From NCBI RefSeq assembly GCF_022808645.1, contig NZ_JAKZKT010000016.1, positions 1 through 64,000 on the forward strand: a stretch of 64,000 bases of DNA, given 5' to 3'. Positions 33,038 through 42,643 of this stretch are shown here, one piece after another (positions within the stretch are counted from its first letter, which is position 1; the number at the start of each line of letters is the position of its first letter). The translations under genes and the position numbers were made by a program. The notes below the pieces were generated by a model that made no database searches, was not told the origin of the DNA, and worked only from the letters and a program-made list of their open reading frames with translations. This stretch comes from Bacillus litorisediminis (GTDB lineage Bacteria; Bacillota; Bacilli; Bacillales; JC228).

Positions 33038-34780
33038 ATGCTTAAAGTATTATCGCTTCTTAAAGGTTACCGAATCCCAATGGGAATCGCCTGGTTTTTT
33101 ATGCTGACCGAGCTCGCTGTAGAGCTGATTGCCCCCTTACTGATGGCCAAAATTATTGATGAGGGGATTTTACAGGGGGATCTCTCCGTTGTCTTAATTT
33201 GGGGAGGCATCATGGTTGGGATGGCACTCATTGCATTTCTTTCCGGAATCATCAATTCCTTTTTTGCAGCCCATGTCGGGCAAAGTTTTGGTTATGATGT
33301 GCGGAAAAAATTATACGAAAAAGTTCAGTCCTTCTCGTTTTCGAACTTTAACCGCTTCCCGACATCCTCCTTAATCACGAGGATGACGAATGACGTAACA
33401 CAAATTCAAAATACCGTATTTATGAGTTTGCGGATTATGCTGCGTGCACCCTTGATAGTGATTGGCGGTGCTATTATGGCACTAGTGGTCAATCTGAAAT
33501 TGGCAATCATTTTCTTAATCACCATTCCTCTGATTATTGGCTTTTTATTATGGGTCATGAAAAAGGCAGGAATCCTTTTTCGAATCGTTCAGGAAAAACT
33601 GGATTCTGTCAATAATGTGATGCGTGAAAATTTAATGGCAATGAGATTAATTAAAGCCTTTTTACGCTGGAATCATGAGGTCAGCCGATTTACCAAAGCG
33701 AATCAAAATCTAATGGACCAGACCATTTCCTCGTTAAGGTTAATTGAGAGTACTCAGCCGATCTTGTTATTAATCATGAATTTAGGCGTGCTCGGAATCC
33801 TATGGTTCGGTAATGTAGAAGTTGCTGCAGGGGGGGCTGAGGTTGGTGAAGTCGTAGCGATTATCAATTACGCTACTAAAATTACAACTGCTATCTCCAT
33901 GTTTTCCTTTATCATCATGGCTTTTTCAAGAGCAAAAGCTTCTTCGCTGAGGATTGCAGAAGTTTTTGATACAGAAATCGATTTAGAAGATACAGAACAA
34001 ATGGATGTCACCAACAAAGTTCACTATGGAAAAGTAGAGTTTCGTGCAGTCTCGTTTCAATATCCAGGTACTGGAACGGAAGTCCTGCGAAACTTTTCCT
34101 TTACTGTTAATCCGGGTGAATCGGTAGCGATTCTGGGAGCAACAGGGTCAGGAAAGACATCCTTGTTCCAGCTGATTCCGCGGCTTTATGATGTAACTCA
34201 GGGCAGGATTCTGATTGATGACCAGGAAATCCAATCTATTAAACTGGACTTCTTGCGAAAAGAGATCGGCTATGTTCCTCAAGAGGCGTTATTATTTACG
34301 GGATCGGTAAAAGAAAATATTGCATGGGGAAAAGAAGACGCAACGATGGATGAAATCATAGAAGCGGCAAAACATGCCCAGATTCATGACACGATCTTAA
34401 AGCTGCCAAAGCAGTACGAAACCAGGATTGGTCAAAAGGGTGTAAATCTGTCGGGAGGGCAAAAGCAGCGTATTTCAATAGCAAGAGCTTTAGTAAGAAA
34501 ACCAAAAATTTTACTGCTTGACGACAGTACAAGTGCGCTTGATTTAAAAACGGAAGCAAGGCTGTTAGAAGCACTGCGGCAATATTCCTGTACAACCTTT
34601 ATCATTACCCAAAAGATTAGTACAGCGATGGAAGCTGATAAAATCTTACTTTTAGAAGACGGAGAATTGCTGATTGAGGGAAGTCATCAAACTCTATTAA
34701 AACAATCTCCTTTATATCAGAAAATCTACCAATCTCAATTTGGAGAGGAGTCATTAACAAATGCTCAAGCGATTCATTGA
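33038..34780 (+). CDS. ABC multidrug exporter half, degenerate-site subunit (YfiB-like)
   Basis: 580 residues from ATG 33038 behind GGAGG. Six membrane helices (about 10-300) precede the nucleotide-binding domain, with Walker A GATGSGKTS at 367, signature LSGGQKQR and Walker B LLLDDSTSALD. The catalytic Glu is Asp here and the switch His is Gln (ITQKIST), so its own ATP site is degenerate, while its LSGGQ completes the active site of the partner. The partner gene overlaps it by 20 bp. The pair resembles the B. subtilis YfiBC/BmrCD heterodimers, exporting drugs or lipids. Confidence 0.88.
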   Translation: MLKVLSLLKGYRIPMGIAWFFMLTELAVELIAPLLMAKIIDEGILQGDLSVVLIWGGIMVGMALIAFLSGIINSFFAAHVGQSFGYDVRKKLYEKVQSFSFSNFNRFPTSSLITRMTNDVTQIQNTVFMSLRIMLRAPLIVIGGAIMALVVNLKLAIIFLITIPLIIGFLLWVMKKAGILFRIVQEKLDSVNNVMRENLMAMRLIKAFLRWNHEVSRFTKANQNLMDQTISSLRLIESTQPILLLIMNLGVLGILWFGNVEVAAGGAEVGEVVAIINYATKITTAISMFSFIIMAFSRAKASSLRIAEVFDTEIDLEDTEQMDVTNKVHYGKVEFRAVSFQYPGTGTEVLRNFSFTVNPGESVAILGATGSGKTSLFQLIPRLYDVTQGRILIDDQEIQSIKLDFLRKEIGYVPQEALLFTGSVKENIAWGKEDATMDEIIEAAKHAQIHDTILKLPKQYETRIGQKGVNLSGGQKQRISIARALVRKPKILLLDDSTSALDLKTEARLLEALRQYSCTTFIITQKISTAMEADKILLLEDGELLIEGSHQTLLKQSPLYQKIYQSQFGEESLTNAQAIH

Positions 34781-36590
34781 ACCTTTCCAATATAAGAAAA
34801 TCCCGCTCGAGAAACTGGATGTTCTGCCTGGGAAACAGCGGCCGAAAGCCAAAAACTGGTTCGGCACGTTAAAACGAATTTGGACCTATTTAGCCAAGAG
34901 TAAGAGTCTTCTTTTCCTTGTCCTACTAATGGTGCTGATTAGCTCTGGATTAGCCTTGCTAGGACCGTATTTAGTCGGGGTAGCGGTTGATAAATTCATT
35001 GTCACAAGAGACTCAAGCGGTTTGGTAAAGCTTCTCGGAGGGCTGCTCGCAGTTTATATCTTGCATTCAGTATCGGTTTGGTTTCAAAACTTTTGGATGA
35101 TCGGGATTGCACAGAATACCGTGTTTACGATGCGAAACCAGCTATTTCGACATTTTCATAAATTGCCGATTCCGTTTTTTGATAAAAGACAGCATGGGGA
35201 ATTGATGAGCCGGATTACGAATGATATTGAAAATGTTAGCTCGACTTTAAACACATCGGTGATTCAAATTTTTTCAAGTGTACTGACTCTTGCCGGGACG
35301 GTAACGGTGATGCTTTGGCTTAGCCCGCTTCTTACGTTAGTCACATTAATCATTGTTCCGATGATGTTTTATGGAATGAGGTGGATCACCAATCGGACAG
35401 GAAAACTCTTTAAAGAACAGCAGAGGAATCTAGGTGAATTAAACGGGTTTATCGAAGAAACTATTTCCGGTCAGCGCATTATTAAAAGTTTTTCCCAGGA
35501 AGATCGAGTCATAGCTGAGTTTTTAGAAAAAGCGGAACGATTAAAAGGATCCGGGTTTTGGGCTCAGACATTTTCGGGCTTTATCCCAAAGCTTATGAAT
35601 ATGTTAAATAATCTGAGCTTTGCGATTATTGCATTGGTTGGAGGGATTCTGGCTTTAAAGGGGGTCGTTTCAATCGGGGTTATCGTCATTTTTACCGAAT
35701 ATTCACGGCAATTTACAAGACCGCTCAACGATTTAGCCAACCAATTTAATACACTTTTATCCGCGATTGCAGGGGCGGAGCGGGTATTTGATATTTTAGA
35801 TGAAGACGAGGAAGTAAAGGATGAGCCGGGTGCAATCAGCCTGTCAGATGTGAAAGGCGAGGTAGATTTTGAACATGTTACGTTTGCCTATGAGCAAGAC
35901 AGTCAGACCGTCAATGATATTTGTTTCCATGTCTCTCCAGGGCAAACGGTCGCGCTGGTTGGCCCTACCGGAGCTGGAAAAACAACGATTATTAATCTTC
36001 TATCGCGGTTTTATGAGGTTGAACAGGGGCGAATTTTAATCGATGGATATGATATCAGGGATATAAAAAGAGAGAGCCTGCGCCGAAACATGGGCTTTGT
36101 CCTCCAGGATTCATTCCTATTCCAAGGAACCATTCTAGAAAATATCCGCTATGGAAGATTAGATGCGACTGATGAGGAGGTTATAGAGGCTGCAAAACTT
36201 GCTAATGCTCACTCCTTTATTATGAAGCTGCCAGGGCAATATCACATGGTTCTAACACAAGATGGCGGCGGAATCAGTCAGGGGCAAAGACAATTGCTTT
36301 CGATTGCAAGAGCGATTCTCGCCAATCCTAAGATTTTAATCTTAGATGAGGCGACTAGCAGTATCGATACCATTACGGAAATGAAAATTCAAGAAGCGCT
36401 GCAGCGTTTAATGAAGGGCCGAACCAGCTTTGTCATTGCTCACCGGCTCAATACTGTTCAGCAGGCCGATCAGATTCTGGTTTTAGAAGACGGCAAAATA
36501 ATAGAAAAAGGATCGCATCAATCACTGCTAAAGCAAAGAGGCTTTTATCATGACCTCTATTATAGTCAGCTGCAGAAGGAAGTTATTTAA
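34761..36590 (+). CDS. ABC multidrug exporter half, catalytic subunit (YfiC-like)
   Basis: 609 residues. An N-terminal cytosolic extension of about 40 residues precedes six membrane helices and the NBD. Walker A GPTGAGKTT, Walker B LILDEATSSIDT with the catalytic Glu, and switch His in VIAHRLNT are intact. Its signature is ISQGQRQ rather than LSGGQ, which is the degenerate half expected in a heterodimer. The start overlaps the end of the upstream subunit, and GGAGAGGAG lies before the ATG. A strong terminator closes the two-gene operon, and no dedicated regulator is adjacent. Confidence 0.88.
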   Translation: MLKRFIEPFQYKKIPLEKLDVLPGKQRPKAKNWFGTLKRIWTYLAKSKSLLFLVLLMVLISSGLALLGPYLVGVAVDKFIVTRDSSGLVKLLGGLLAVYILHSVSVWFQNFWMIGIAQNTVFTMRNQLFRHFHKLPIPFFDKRQHGELMSRITNDIENVSSTLNTSVIQIFSSVLTLAGTVTVMLWLSPLLTLVTLIIVPMMFYGMRWITNRTGKLFKEQQRNLGELNGFIEETISGQRIIKSFSQEDRVIAEFLEKAERLKGSGFWAQTFSGFIPKLMNMLNNLSFAIIALVGGILALKGVVSIGVIVIFTEYSRQFTRPLNDLANQFNTLLSAIAGAERVFDILDEDEEVKDEPGAISLSDVKGEVDFEHVTFAYEQDSQTVNDICFHVSPGQTVALVGPTGAGKTTIINLLSRFYEVEQGRILIDGYDIRDIKRESLRRNMGFVLQDSFLFQGTILENIRYGRLDATDEEVIEAAKLANAHSFIMKLPGQYHMVLTQDGGGISQGQRQLLSIARAILANPKILILDEATSSIDTITEMKIQEALQRLMKGRTSFVIAHRLNTVQQADQILVLEDGKIIEKGSHQSLLKQRGFYHDLYYSQLQKEVI

Positions 36591-36595
36591 TAATA

Positions 36596-36638
36596 AAAAA
36601 GTGGAGATATGGATGGAATATCCAATCTCCACTTTTCT
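36596..36638 (+). terminator. Terminator of the ABC exporter operon
   Basis: AAAAGTGGAGAT (36597-36608) pairs with ATCTCCACTTTT (36625-36636), with an extra inner GGATAT-type stem. Confidence 0.8.
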
Positions 36639-36777
36639 TAAGAAGATAAGAAAGTATAATTTCTGAACTTAGCTAACTGTTTAGCTCAAGCAGCCTAGCC
36701 CCTCGAATTACTAGCCATCCCAGGCCCGCCCTGCAGGGTATGTCTTAAGCTTGTCGGGGCAGAGCAATGCGCTTTTC

Positions 36778-37944
36778 TTATTTCCCAAGTACCCATTTGC
36801 TTTTCCGGAACATCGTATAGGCGATGCCAAAACTCAGGGCTATAAAGAAAACTGAGCTCACTATGACGTATAGAATACTTTGGAAATCATAAATTCCATA
36901 GATTAGTTGTTTGATGAGAGCAAAAATGTTCATAAATGGAATCAAGAAATGCATATCAGTTAACTCATTTGGTGATTGACTGATTAAGAGAAAGTAAGGC
37001 ACCATTGCCAATGATGAAAGTGGCGCCATGTAGTTCTGCCCTTCTTTCATCGTATTTGCTATTAAACTGAAAATGATGAGCAGACTGGCAACTAATACAG
37101 CAAACAGGATCAGTCCTACGCCTAAACTGGTTACAAAGAAGGATAAGTTCTCATGGATATTCATTGCTTCATATAATTTTTCCGTAAAATACATGACACC
37201 TATAACAAAAGTGAGAAGCGAGAATATGCCGCTGATGACACCTAAGCTTGAAATGGCAAGCCATTTCCCCACGATGATATGCAAGCGGTTTACCGGGGTC
37301 ATAAGAAGGGCTTCCATTGTTTTTCTTTCTTTTTCTCCTGCAAATAGATCATTGGCGATCGACATTTCACCCATTATTACACTTAGCACAAGAATCAGCT
37401 GAGCAAAAATGGTAATCATGTACAAGGACATTTCATTGTCTTCACCACTAGTCGTTTCTTGAGTAATGGTAAAAGGCTGAAGCAAGCTTGGGTCTACATC
37501 CTGATCTGCCAATGAATCGATAATCACTTGCTGCTTCTTTGATTCTAAATGACTGTTAATGGTATCAGCTGCTGTACTTGCTTTTTGGCTGGCTGGATCA
37601 AAGAACATCGTAATGCTGGGATTTTCATGATTGACTAGCTTATCCGAAAAAGAAACATCTGTTTGAATCGCAACCTGTGCTTCTCCATTCTCGACCAGGA
37701 CATTAGGTTCTTCGTTTACCACAATGTCAATGTTATCAATCTCCTCAAGCCAATCTATAAGCTGGGGATCTGTGTTTTCCTGAACAGCAACTTCGTAAGT
37801 ATCTACTTTTTCCGCTAAAAAGACTCGGTCGAAAAACAATACAAGAGCCAGGTTAAATAGGACTGGAATTAAGACTGTTAAAAGGATCGTTTTGCGGTCA
37901 CGCAAAGCGTCCAGCATTTCTTTTTTATAAATATACCAACTCAT
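36778..37944 (-). CDS. natB: ABC-2 type permease NatB
   Basis: 388 residues, essentially the size of B. subtilis NatB. Membrane helix 1 lies at about 18-40, followed by a large extracellular loop (about 45-180) and five to six helices in the C-terminal half, with EMSIANDLFAGEKERKTMEALLMTPV as the cytosolic coupling region (shortened here to motif GEKERKTMEALL). It should form a sodium-extruding ABC transporter with NatA, whose gene overlaps its start by 4 bp. A NatK/NatR-type two-component cluster is divergently encoded next to it. Sodium specificity is inferred from synteny. Confidence 0.82.
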   Translation of the reverse strand: MSWYIYKKEMLDALRDRKTILLTVLIPVLFNLALVLFFDRVFLAEKVDTYEVAVQENTDPQLIDWLEEIDNIDIVVNEEPNVLVENGEAQVAIQTDVSFSDKLVNHENPSITMFFDPASQKASTAADTINSHLESKKQQVIIDSLADQDVDPSLLQPFTITQETTSGEDNEMSLYMITIFAQLILVLSVIMGEMSIANDLFAGEKERKTMEALLMTPVNRLHIIVGKWLAISSLGVISGIFSLLTFVIGVMYFTEKLYEAMNIHENLSFFVTSLGVGLILFAVLVASLLIIFSLIANTMKEGQNYMAPLSSLAMVPYFLLISQSPNELTDMHFLIPFMNIFALIKQLIYGIYDFQSILYVIVSSVFFIALSFGIAYTMFRKSKWVLGK

Positions 37945-38684
37945 GATCGAGTCCCCCTTACTAAGCGAGACATAAAGATGTAGTTTAAGTCTTCACTTTC
38001 TTCTTCCTGATACAGCTGTTTAAGGGAACCGTTAAAAACTAATTCCCCTTTATGAATCATAACAATCGATTCACAGAGGGCGGTGACTTCCTCCATGATA
38101 TGACTTGAGAAAATAATGGTTTTTCCTTCCCTTTTCAGCTGCCGAATAACTTCGCGAAAAAGGTTCGCGGCAGTGATATCTAAACCAGTCGTCGGTTCAT
38201 CTAATAAAATGATATCGGGATCATGAAGCAACGTCCGGGCAATCATCACCTTTTGTCTCATCCCCTTTGAAAATCCTTCTACCTTCCGATCTAAGATCTC
38301 CTTGATTCCAAAGCGAGTCGCCAGCTCTTCTATTCTGTTTTTCGCTTCATGATTGCTTAATTTATAGAGCTTAGCAAAATACATAAGGTTTTCCTGAGCC
38401 GTCAGGCGGTCATATAGCCCGGTTTCGCTGCCAAATAAAACACCGATTCTTGCCTTCACTTTCATTGGTTCCGCATGAATATTTATCCCATCCATTAAAA
38501 TCGAACCGCTCGAAGGCTCTAAAATCGTTGAAATCATACGAAGCAAAGTGGTTTTGCCAGCTCCGTTTTCTCCAAGCAAACCAATGACTTCGCCTTTTTT
38601 CACAGAAAATGTTACATGCTGAACAGCAGCAATCGTTTTTTTTCTATCCTTAAAAATCCTAGAAACATCTTTTATTTCAATCAT
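37941..38684 (-). CDS. natA: ABC transporter ATPase NatA
   Basis: 247 residues, matching NatA length. Walker A GENGAGKTT, Q-loop region GVLFGSETGLYDRLTAQEN, signature FSKGMRQKV, Walker B IILLDEPTTGLD and switch His in FSSHIMEEV. It energises NatB and is translated first, with ATGA overlap to natB. The divergent response regulator gene (38843) shares the intergenic region of about 160 bp, which is where NatR-type control would act, and which contains the repeat-like TTTTTACACATGTATTGTAC stretch. Confidence 0.85.
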   Translation of the reverse strand: MIEIKDVSRIFKDRKKTIAAVQHVTFSVKKGEVIGLLGENGAGKTTLLRMISTILEPSSGSILMDGINIHAEPMKVKARIGVLFGSETGLYDRLTAQENLMYFAKLYKLSNHEAKNRIEELATRFGIKEILDRKVEGFSKGMRQKVMIARTLLHDPDIILLDEPTTGLDITAANLFREVIRQLKREGKTIIFSSHIMEEVTALCESIVMIHKGELVFNGSLKQLYQEEESEDLNYIFMSRLVRGTRS

Positions 38685-38842
38685 CGATTTTGTGGCTCCT
38701 TCGTTTGTTTTTACACATGTATTGTACTGTTTTTTACCTTTGTTGCCTGTAAAGATGTCGTTAAATGTCCTTTTGTCGTCGTGAAAATGGCTTTTTTATG
38801 TTGTAAACATGTTAAAATATATAAAATGGAGTGTGGATGAAA

Positions 38843-39544
38843 ATGGTAAAGGTAGGATTAGTAGATGATTCCATTTACGATTTGGAAAAATTGAATATAA
38901 GCTTATCCAGTGAAGAGGACATTTCCATTGTGTTTTCTACGAGTGATTCAGAGGAAGCCTACCAAAATATTAAAAAAGGGCAAATTGATTTACTTATTAC
39001 AGATATTGAGATGCCTAAACTATCCGGGTATGAGCTGGCAGATCTTATAAATAGCTATGCCCTAGATATTGATGTGATTTTTGTAACAGGCTTTAGCGGG
39101 TATGCAGTTCACGCGTTTGAGTTAAACGTGTTGGACTATATAATGAAACCTTATTCGAAGGAAAGGCTGCTAAAAGGAATCCGGCGCCGGGTTCAAAAAA
39201 ATAAATTAGCCAGCGATACGAAGAAGCTTGTCATCAAAACAAAAACAGATATTCATTTCATTGATAAAAAAGATATTATTTTTATAGAAAGAACAGGCAG
39301 ATCCACAACCATTGTTACAGTTGACGATGAATATACCGTTTATACACCGTTAGCTGAGCTGGAGGAGGAGCTTTCAAAAAAGAATTTTGTCCGGTCGCAC
39401 CGAGGCTTTATTATTAACATTCACTTTGTAAAAAATTTTTCTTTGTATACAAAAAAATCGTATTTGGTTAGCTTCCAAAACACAAAACGAACAGCTATGG
39501 TAACGAGGGCAAATCTTGAACGAATCCAAAAAGAGTATTTTTAA
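38843..39544 (+). CDS. natR: LytTR-type response regulator (NatR-like)
   Basis: 234 residues from ATG 38843 (GGAGTG about 10 bp upstream; two nearer in-frame starts at 38831 and 38837 sit on that site). The receiver domain has DD at 8-9, phosphoacceptor Asp54 in LLITDIEMP, TGFS and the Lys in IMKPYSKERL. The LytTR DNA-binding domain follows from about 130 (KLVIKTKTDIHFIDKKD, FVRSHRGFIINI). Size and neighbours match NatR, the activator of natAB in B. subtilis. Its cognate kinase is the frameshifted gene at 40667, separated by a GDPD gene. Confidence 0.85.
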   Translation: MVKVGLVDDSIYDLEKLNISLSSEEDISIVFSTSDSEEAYQNIKKGQIDLLITDIEMPKLSGYELADLINSYALDIDVIFVTGFSGYAVHAFELNVLDYIMKPYSKERLLKGIRRRVQKNKLASDTKKLVIKTKTDIHFIDKKDIIFIERTGRSTTIVTVDDEYTVYTPLAELEEELSKKNFVRSHRGFIINIHFVKNFSLYTKKSYLVSFQNTKRTAMVTRANLERIQKEYF

Positions 39545-39576
39545 TTTTACTCTGTTGAAGTGAATCGGGAGGAAAG

Positions 39577-40554
39577 ATGACGAGATTAAAGAAAAATATA
39601 AAAAGGCTTTTAATGTTTTTAATGATTTTAGCAGCTTTTATTTATTTAAACAACACATCATTATTCATTAAGGATCATGGAAGGGAACCTTTGTTGCTGG
39701 CCCATCGGGGAATGGCACAAACTTTTTCTATGGAAGGAATTGAATGGGATACATGTACAGCTGAACGGATTTATGAACCTGAACATCCCTATCTTGAAAA
39801 TACAATTCCGTCTATACGAGCAGCTTTTGAGGCAGGAGCAGATATAGTGGAATTTGATATAAAAAGAACGAAAGATGATCAATTTGCTGTATTTCATGAC
39901 GCAACACTCGAATGCCGCACTAATGCAGCAGGGGAACCATCCGAATATACAATGGATGAATTAAAACAATTGGACATTGGATATGGGTATACGGCAGACG
40001 GCGGTAAGACTTTTCCGTTTCGTGGAAAAGGAATTGGCTTAATGCCATCTATGACAGAAGTATTATCGCAATTTCCAAAACATGAGTTACTGATTCATAT
40101 AAAAAGCAATTCTCATGAAGATGGTGAACTGCTCGTTCGCTTTCTGGAAGAATTACCGCGGGAGCAATTAAAGCTGATTACTGTTTACGGTGACAATGAG
40201 CCCATTCAGATTGTAAAAGAAAAGCTGCCTGAACTTCGAGTCATGTCGTTAGATACAATGAAAAGCTGCCTGCTTCCCTACATAGCAGTGGGGTGGACAG
40301 GGTATGTACCATCGGCATGTGAAAATACACAGTTGCATATCCCGGAAAAGTACGCCCCCTATTTATGGGGATTCCCAAACAAGTTTTTAAAGAGAATGGA
40401 AGAGGCCCATACACGGGTTATATTGGTTGCTGGTGATGGAGACTGGTCAGAAGGGTTTGATCGAGAGGAGGACCTGGATCGTCTGCCTAAAAATTATAAT
40501 GGGGGTATTTGGACGAATCGGATTGATATTATTTCACCCATTATAAAGAAATAA
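39577..40554 (+). CDS. Glycerophosphodiester phosphodiesterase family protein, membrane-anchored
   Basis: 325 residues. A membrane anchor lies at about 10-28 (LLMFLMILAAFIYL). The TIM-barrel GDPD domain follows with LLAHRGM (catalytic His), ENTIPSIRAAFEAGADIVEFD (E and D ligands, written here in parts) and VFHDATLECRTN. The active site would face outside and hydrolyse glycerophosphodiesters or a related phosphodiester. There is an insertion after HRGM (AQTFSMEGIEWDTCTAERIYEPEHPYL) before the ENT motif. Lies between natR and natK, 32 bp after natR, so may be part of that unit. The role in the Nat system is unknown. Confidence 0.82.
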   Translation: MTRLKKNIKRLLMFLMILAAFIYLNNTSLFIKDHGREPLLLAHRGMAQTFSMEGIEWDTCTAERIYEPEHPYLENTIPSIRAAFEAGADIVEFDIKRTKDDQFAVFHDATLECRTNAAGEPSEYTMDELKQLDIGYGYTADGGKTFPFRGKGIGLMPSMTEVLSQFPKHELLIHIKSNSHEDGELLVRFLEELPREQLKLITVYGDNEPIQIVKEKLPELRVMSLDTMKSCLLPYIAVGWTGYVPSACENTQLHIPEKYAPYLWGFPNKFLKRMEEAHTRVILVAGDGDWSEGFDREEDLDRLPKNYNGGIWTNRIDIISPIIKK

Positions 40555-40666
40555 AAAGCGGAATAGTCAACTCAGCTGTAGAGCGGTTATTTAAAAAGAT
40601 TTAACATGTTTGTATTAAAAATATATTAGAACATTTGATATAGCCGGACTAAAAAGGAGATTGCTT

Positions 40667-41658
40667 GTGCAATTAAGCATACCAAATCTTTTGCCTATCA
40701 TTTTTCACTTTTGCTTAGCTCTTAGTTTTTTAGTTAAAAATATCGATTTTTTGAATAGTGCCATCGTGATTTTGGGGACAGTTTGCTTTTTCCTATTTTT
40801 TCTTAAAAATAGACCAGTGCGATTCCTTTCTTCTAACTATCAATACCTCACCAAGTGGTTTTATCTGATACAAGGTATATTTGTGCTGACTGTCTTTTAT
40901 GTGGAATCTACATGGGTCTCCGTTCTCTGCTGGTGCGGATTATTTTTTTAGAAATAATCAGACGTAATATAGGGGGCAGATTTTTTCATTTGGAGGATTC
41001 CATTGAAAAGTTAGAAAAAGAACGGGATCAATATAATCATGCTTTTCGGGAAATACGAGCCCAGCGTCATGATTTTTTAAAGCATGTCAGTGTAACGCAG
41101 CATTTATTGGAGGAGCAGAAAGTAGAGGATGCCCTCCGCTATTTTAATGAATTAATTGGAGAATATAAACAGGTAAACGCTTCGATTAAAGGGGAGGATG
41201 GCCATATTGCGGCGATTCTATTTCAGTATCAAAAGCTGTGTAACGATTCCGGGATACCATTCACCTGCGACTTTGAAGTACCTTTATCTTCTTTACCTAT
41301 GAAGAAAACCGACCAAAGCAAATTGATTAGTAATCTCCTTGAGAATAGTTTTGAAGCTGCTGATGAATACAGGAAACAAAAAGGTGTCGCACGGATTGAA
41401 ATGAGGTCAGGCTTATATGGAGGTATTTTTATTTTAGAATTAAAAAACAGCACTCTGCCGCTGCCAAACGAGCTGTCAGACCATTTGTTTCATGAGTTTG
41501 AATACAGTACAAAGACTGGTCACCACGAAGGGCTGGGAACCTTTATTATTGCGTCTTTGGTTAAACAGTATCATGGTGATTTATCATATAAATATATGGG
41601 AAACGAGCTTTCTGTTAAAATCAAACTGCCTATCATAACAAACAGAGAGGAGCACTAA
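40667..41658 (+). pseudogene. natK: NatK-like sensor kinase, interrupted by a -1 frameshift at a T7 run
   Basis: Two frames together make one kinase. Frame one (GTG 40667, AAGGAG 7 bp upstream) encodes three to four membrane helices and stops at 40951 after LCWCGLFF. Frame two, -1 relative to it, continues from the T7 run (40943-40949) as LEIIRRNIGG with the linker coiled coil, the phosphoacceptor region RAQRHDFLKHV, N-box NLLENSFEAADE and GLGTFIIASL. The reconstructed length of about 330 fits NatK (about 314). Causes could be a real mutation, a homopolymer base-call error, or transcriptional slippage producing an active protein. Confidence 0.75.
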
Positions 41659-41659
41659 G

Positions 41660-42643
41660 ATGAACTATGGTGTGATCGGTACAAGTGATATTACAATCCG
41701 TTTTATTGAGTCGGCTCAGGAGACAACGGATTTCAATTTAACGAGTGTTTATTCAAGATCCTATGACAAAGCAAAACAATTCGCAGACAGATTTAATGCT
41801 CCAGCCGTTTATACGGATTTAAATGAAATGGCCAACAGTGATCAAGTTGATATAGTATATATTGCTTCCCCTAATTCCTTGCACTTTGAACAAGTGAAGC
41901 TTTTCTTGCGGCATAAAAAGCATGTTATTTGCGAGAAACCCATCTTCTCAAATCTCTATGAATGGCAGGCTGCTTTTCAGTTAGCGGATGAAAACGGTGT
42001 ATTTTTATTCGAAGCAGCCCGCAATATTCACGCTCCTAATTTTAAACGGTTGAAAGAGAATGTGCATAGGATCGGGAAAATCCGGAGTGCCGTGCTTTCA
42101 TATATGAAATATTCGTCAAGATATGATCTGGTACTTAAGGGAGAAGAACCGACTATTTTTTCGCTAAAGTTTTCGGGGGGAGCTTTGGTCGATTTGGGTG
42201 TGTATCCGATTTTTGCTGCGGTATCTTTATTTGGAGTGCCAAAGAAAGTGACATATTTTCCGGTGATTATTGCGACTGGTGTAGATGGGAGCGGGACGCT
42301 GATACTGGAATACGACGGTTTTGTCTGCACGATTCTTTGCTCGAAAATTGTGAATGCGGATCTCCCTTGCGAAATCCACGGCGAGGCAGGAACCATTGCT
42401 TTTAATCATATTGCTCCGCCTACTAAGATAGAGTATAAGGATCGATTAACCGGGGGGACAGAAGAGCTGGCAATACCACAAAAAGAATTGGATATGGTTT
42501 ATGAGATCGAGGCTTTTAAAGAGATTATCGAGAATCAAGACCGTGAAAGGTATGAAGAGCTAGGAAGAATTAGCGAGGCCGTCTTGAGAATTACGGAAGA
42601 AGCACGCAGACAAAATGGGATTGTGTTCGGGGTTGAACGTTAG
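41660..42643 (+). CDS. Gfo/Idh/MocA-family oxidoreductase
   Basis: 327 residues, cytosolic NAD(P)-dependent dehydrogenase. Rossmann start MNYGVIGTSDITIRFIE, the family EKP motif in HVICEKPIFSN with the catalytic-region Lys, and the GGGALVDLGVYP-type helix (SGGALVDLGVYPI) in the C-terminal domain. The ATG lies 1 bp after the kinase stop, with GAGAGGAG inside the end of that gene, so it is cotranslated with the kinase. Substrate (sugar, inositol or amino acid derivative) cannot be read. Phased repeat array C begins 36 bp after its stop. Confidence 0.85.
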   Translation: MNYGVIGTSDITIRFIESAQETTDFNLTSVYSRSYDKAKQFADRFNAPAVYTDLNEMANSDQVDIVYIASPNSLHFEQVKLFLRHKKHVICEKPIFSNLYEWQAAFQLADENGVFLFEAARNIHAPNFKRLKENVHRIGKIRSAVLSYMKYSSRYDLVLKGEEPTIFSLKFSGGALVDLGVYPIFAAVSLFGVPKKVTYFPVIIATGVDGSGTLILEYDGFVCTILCSKIVNADLPCEIHGEAGTIAFNHIAPPTKIEYKDRLTGGTEELAIPQKELDMVYEIEAFKEIIENQDRERYEELGRISEAVLRITEEARRQNGIVFGVER

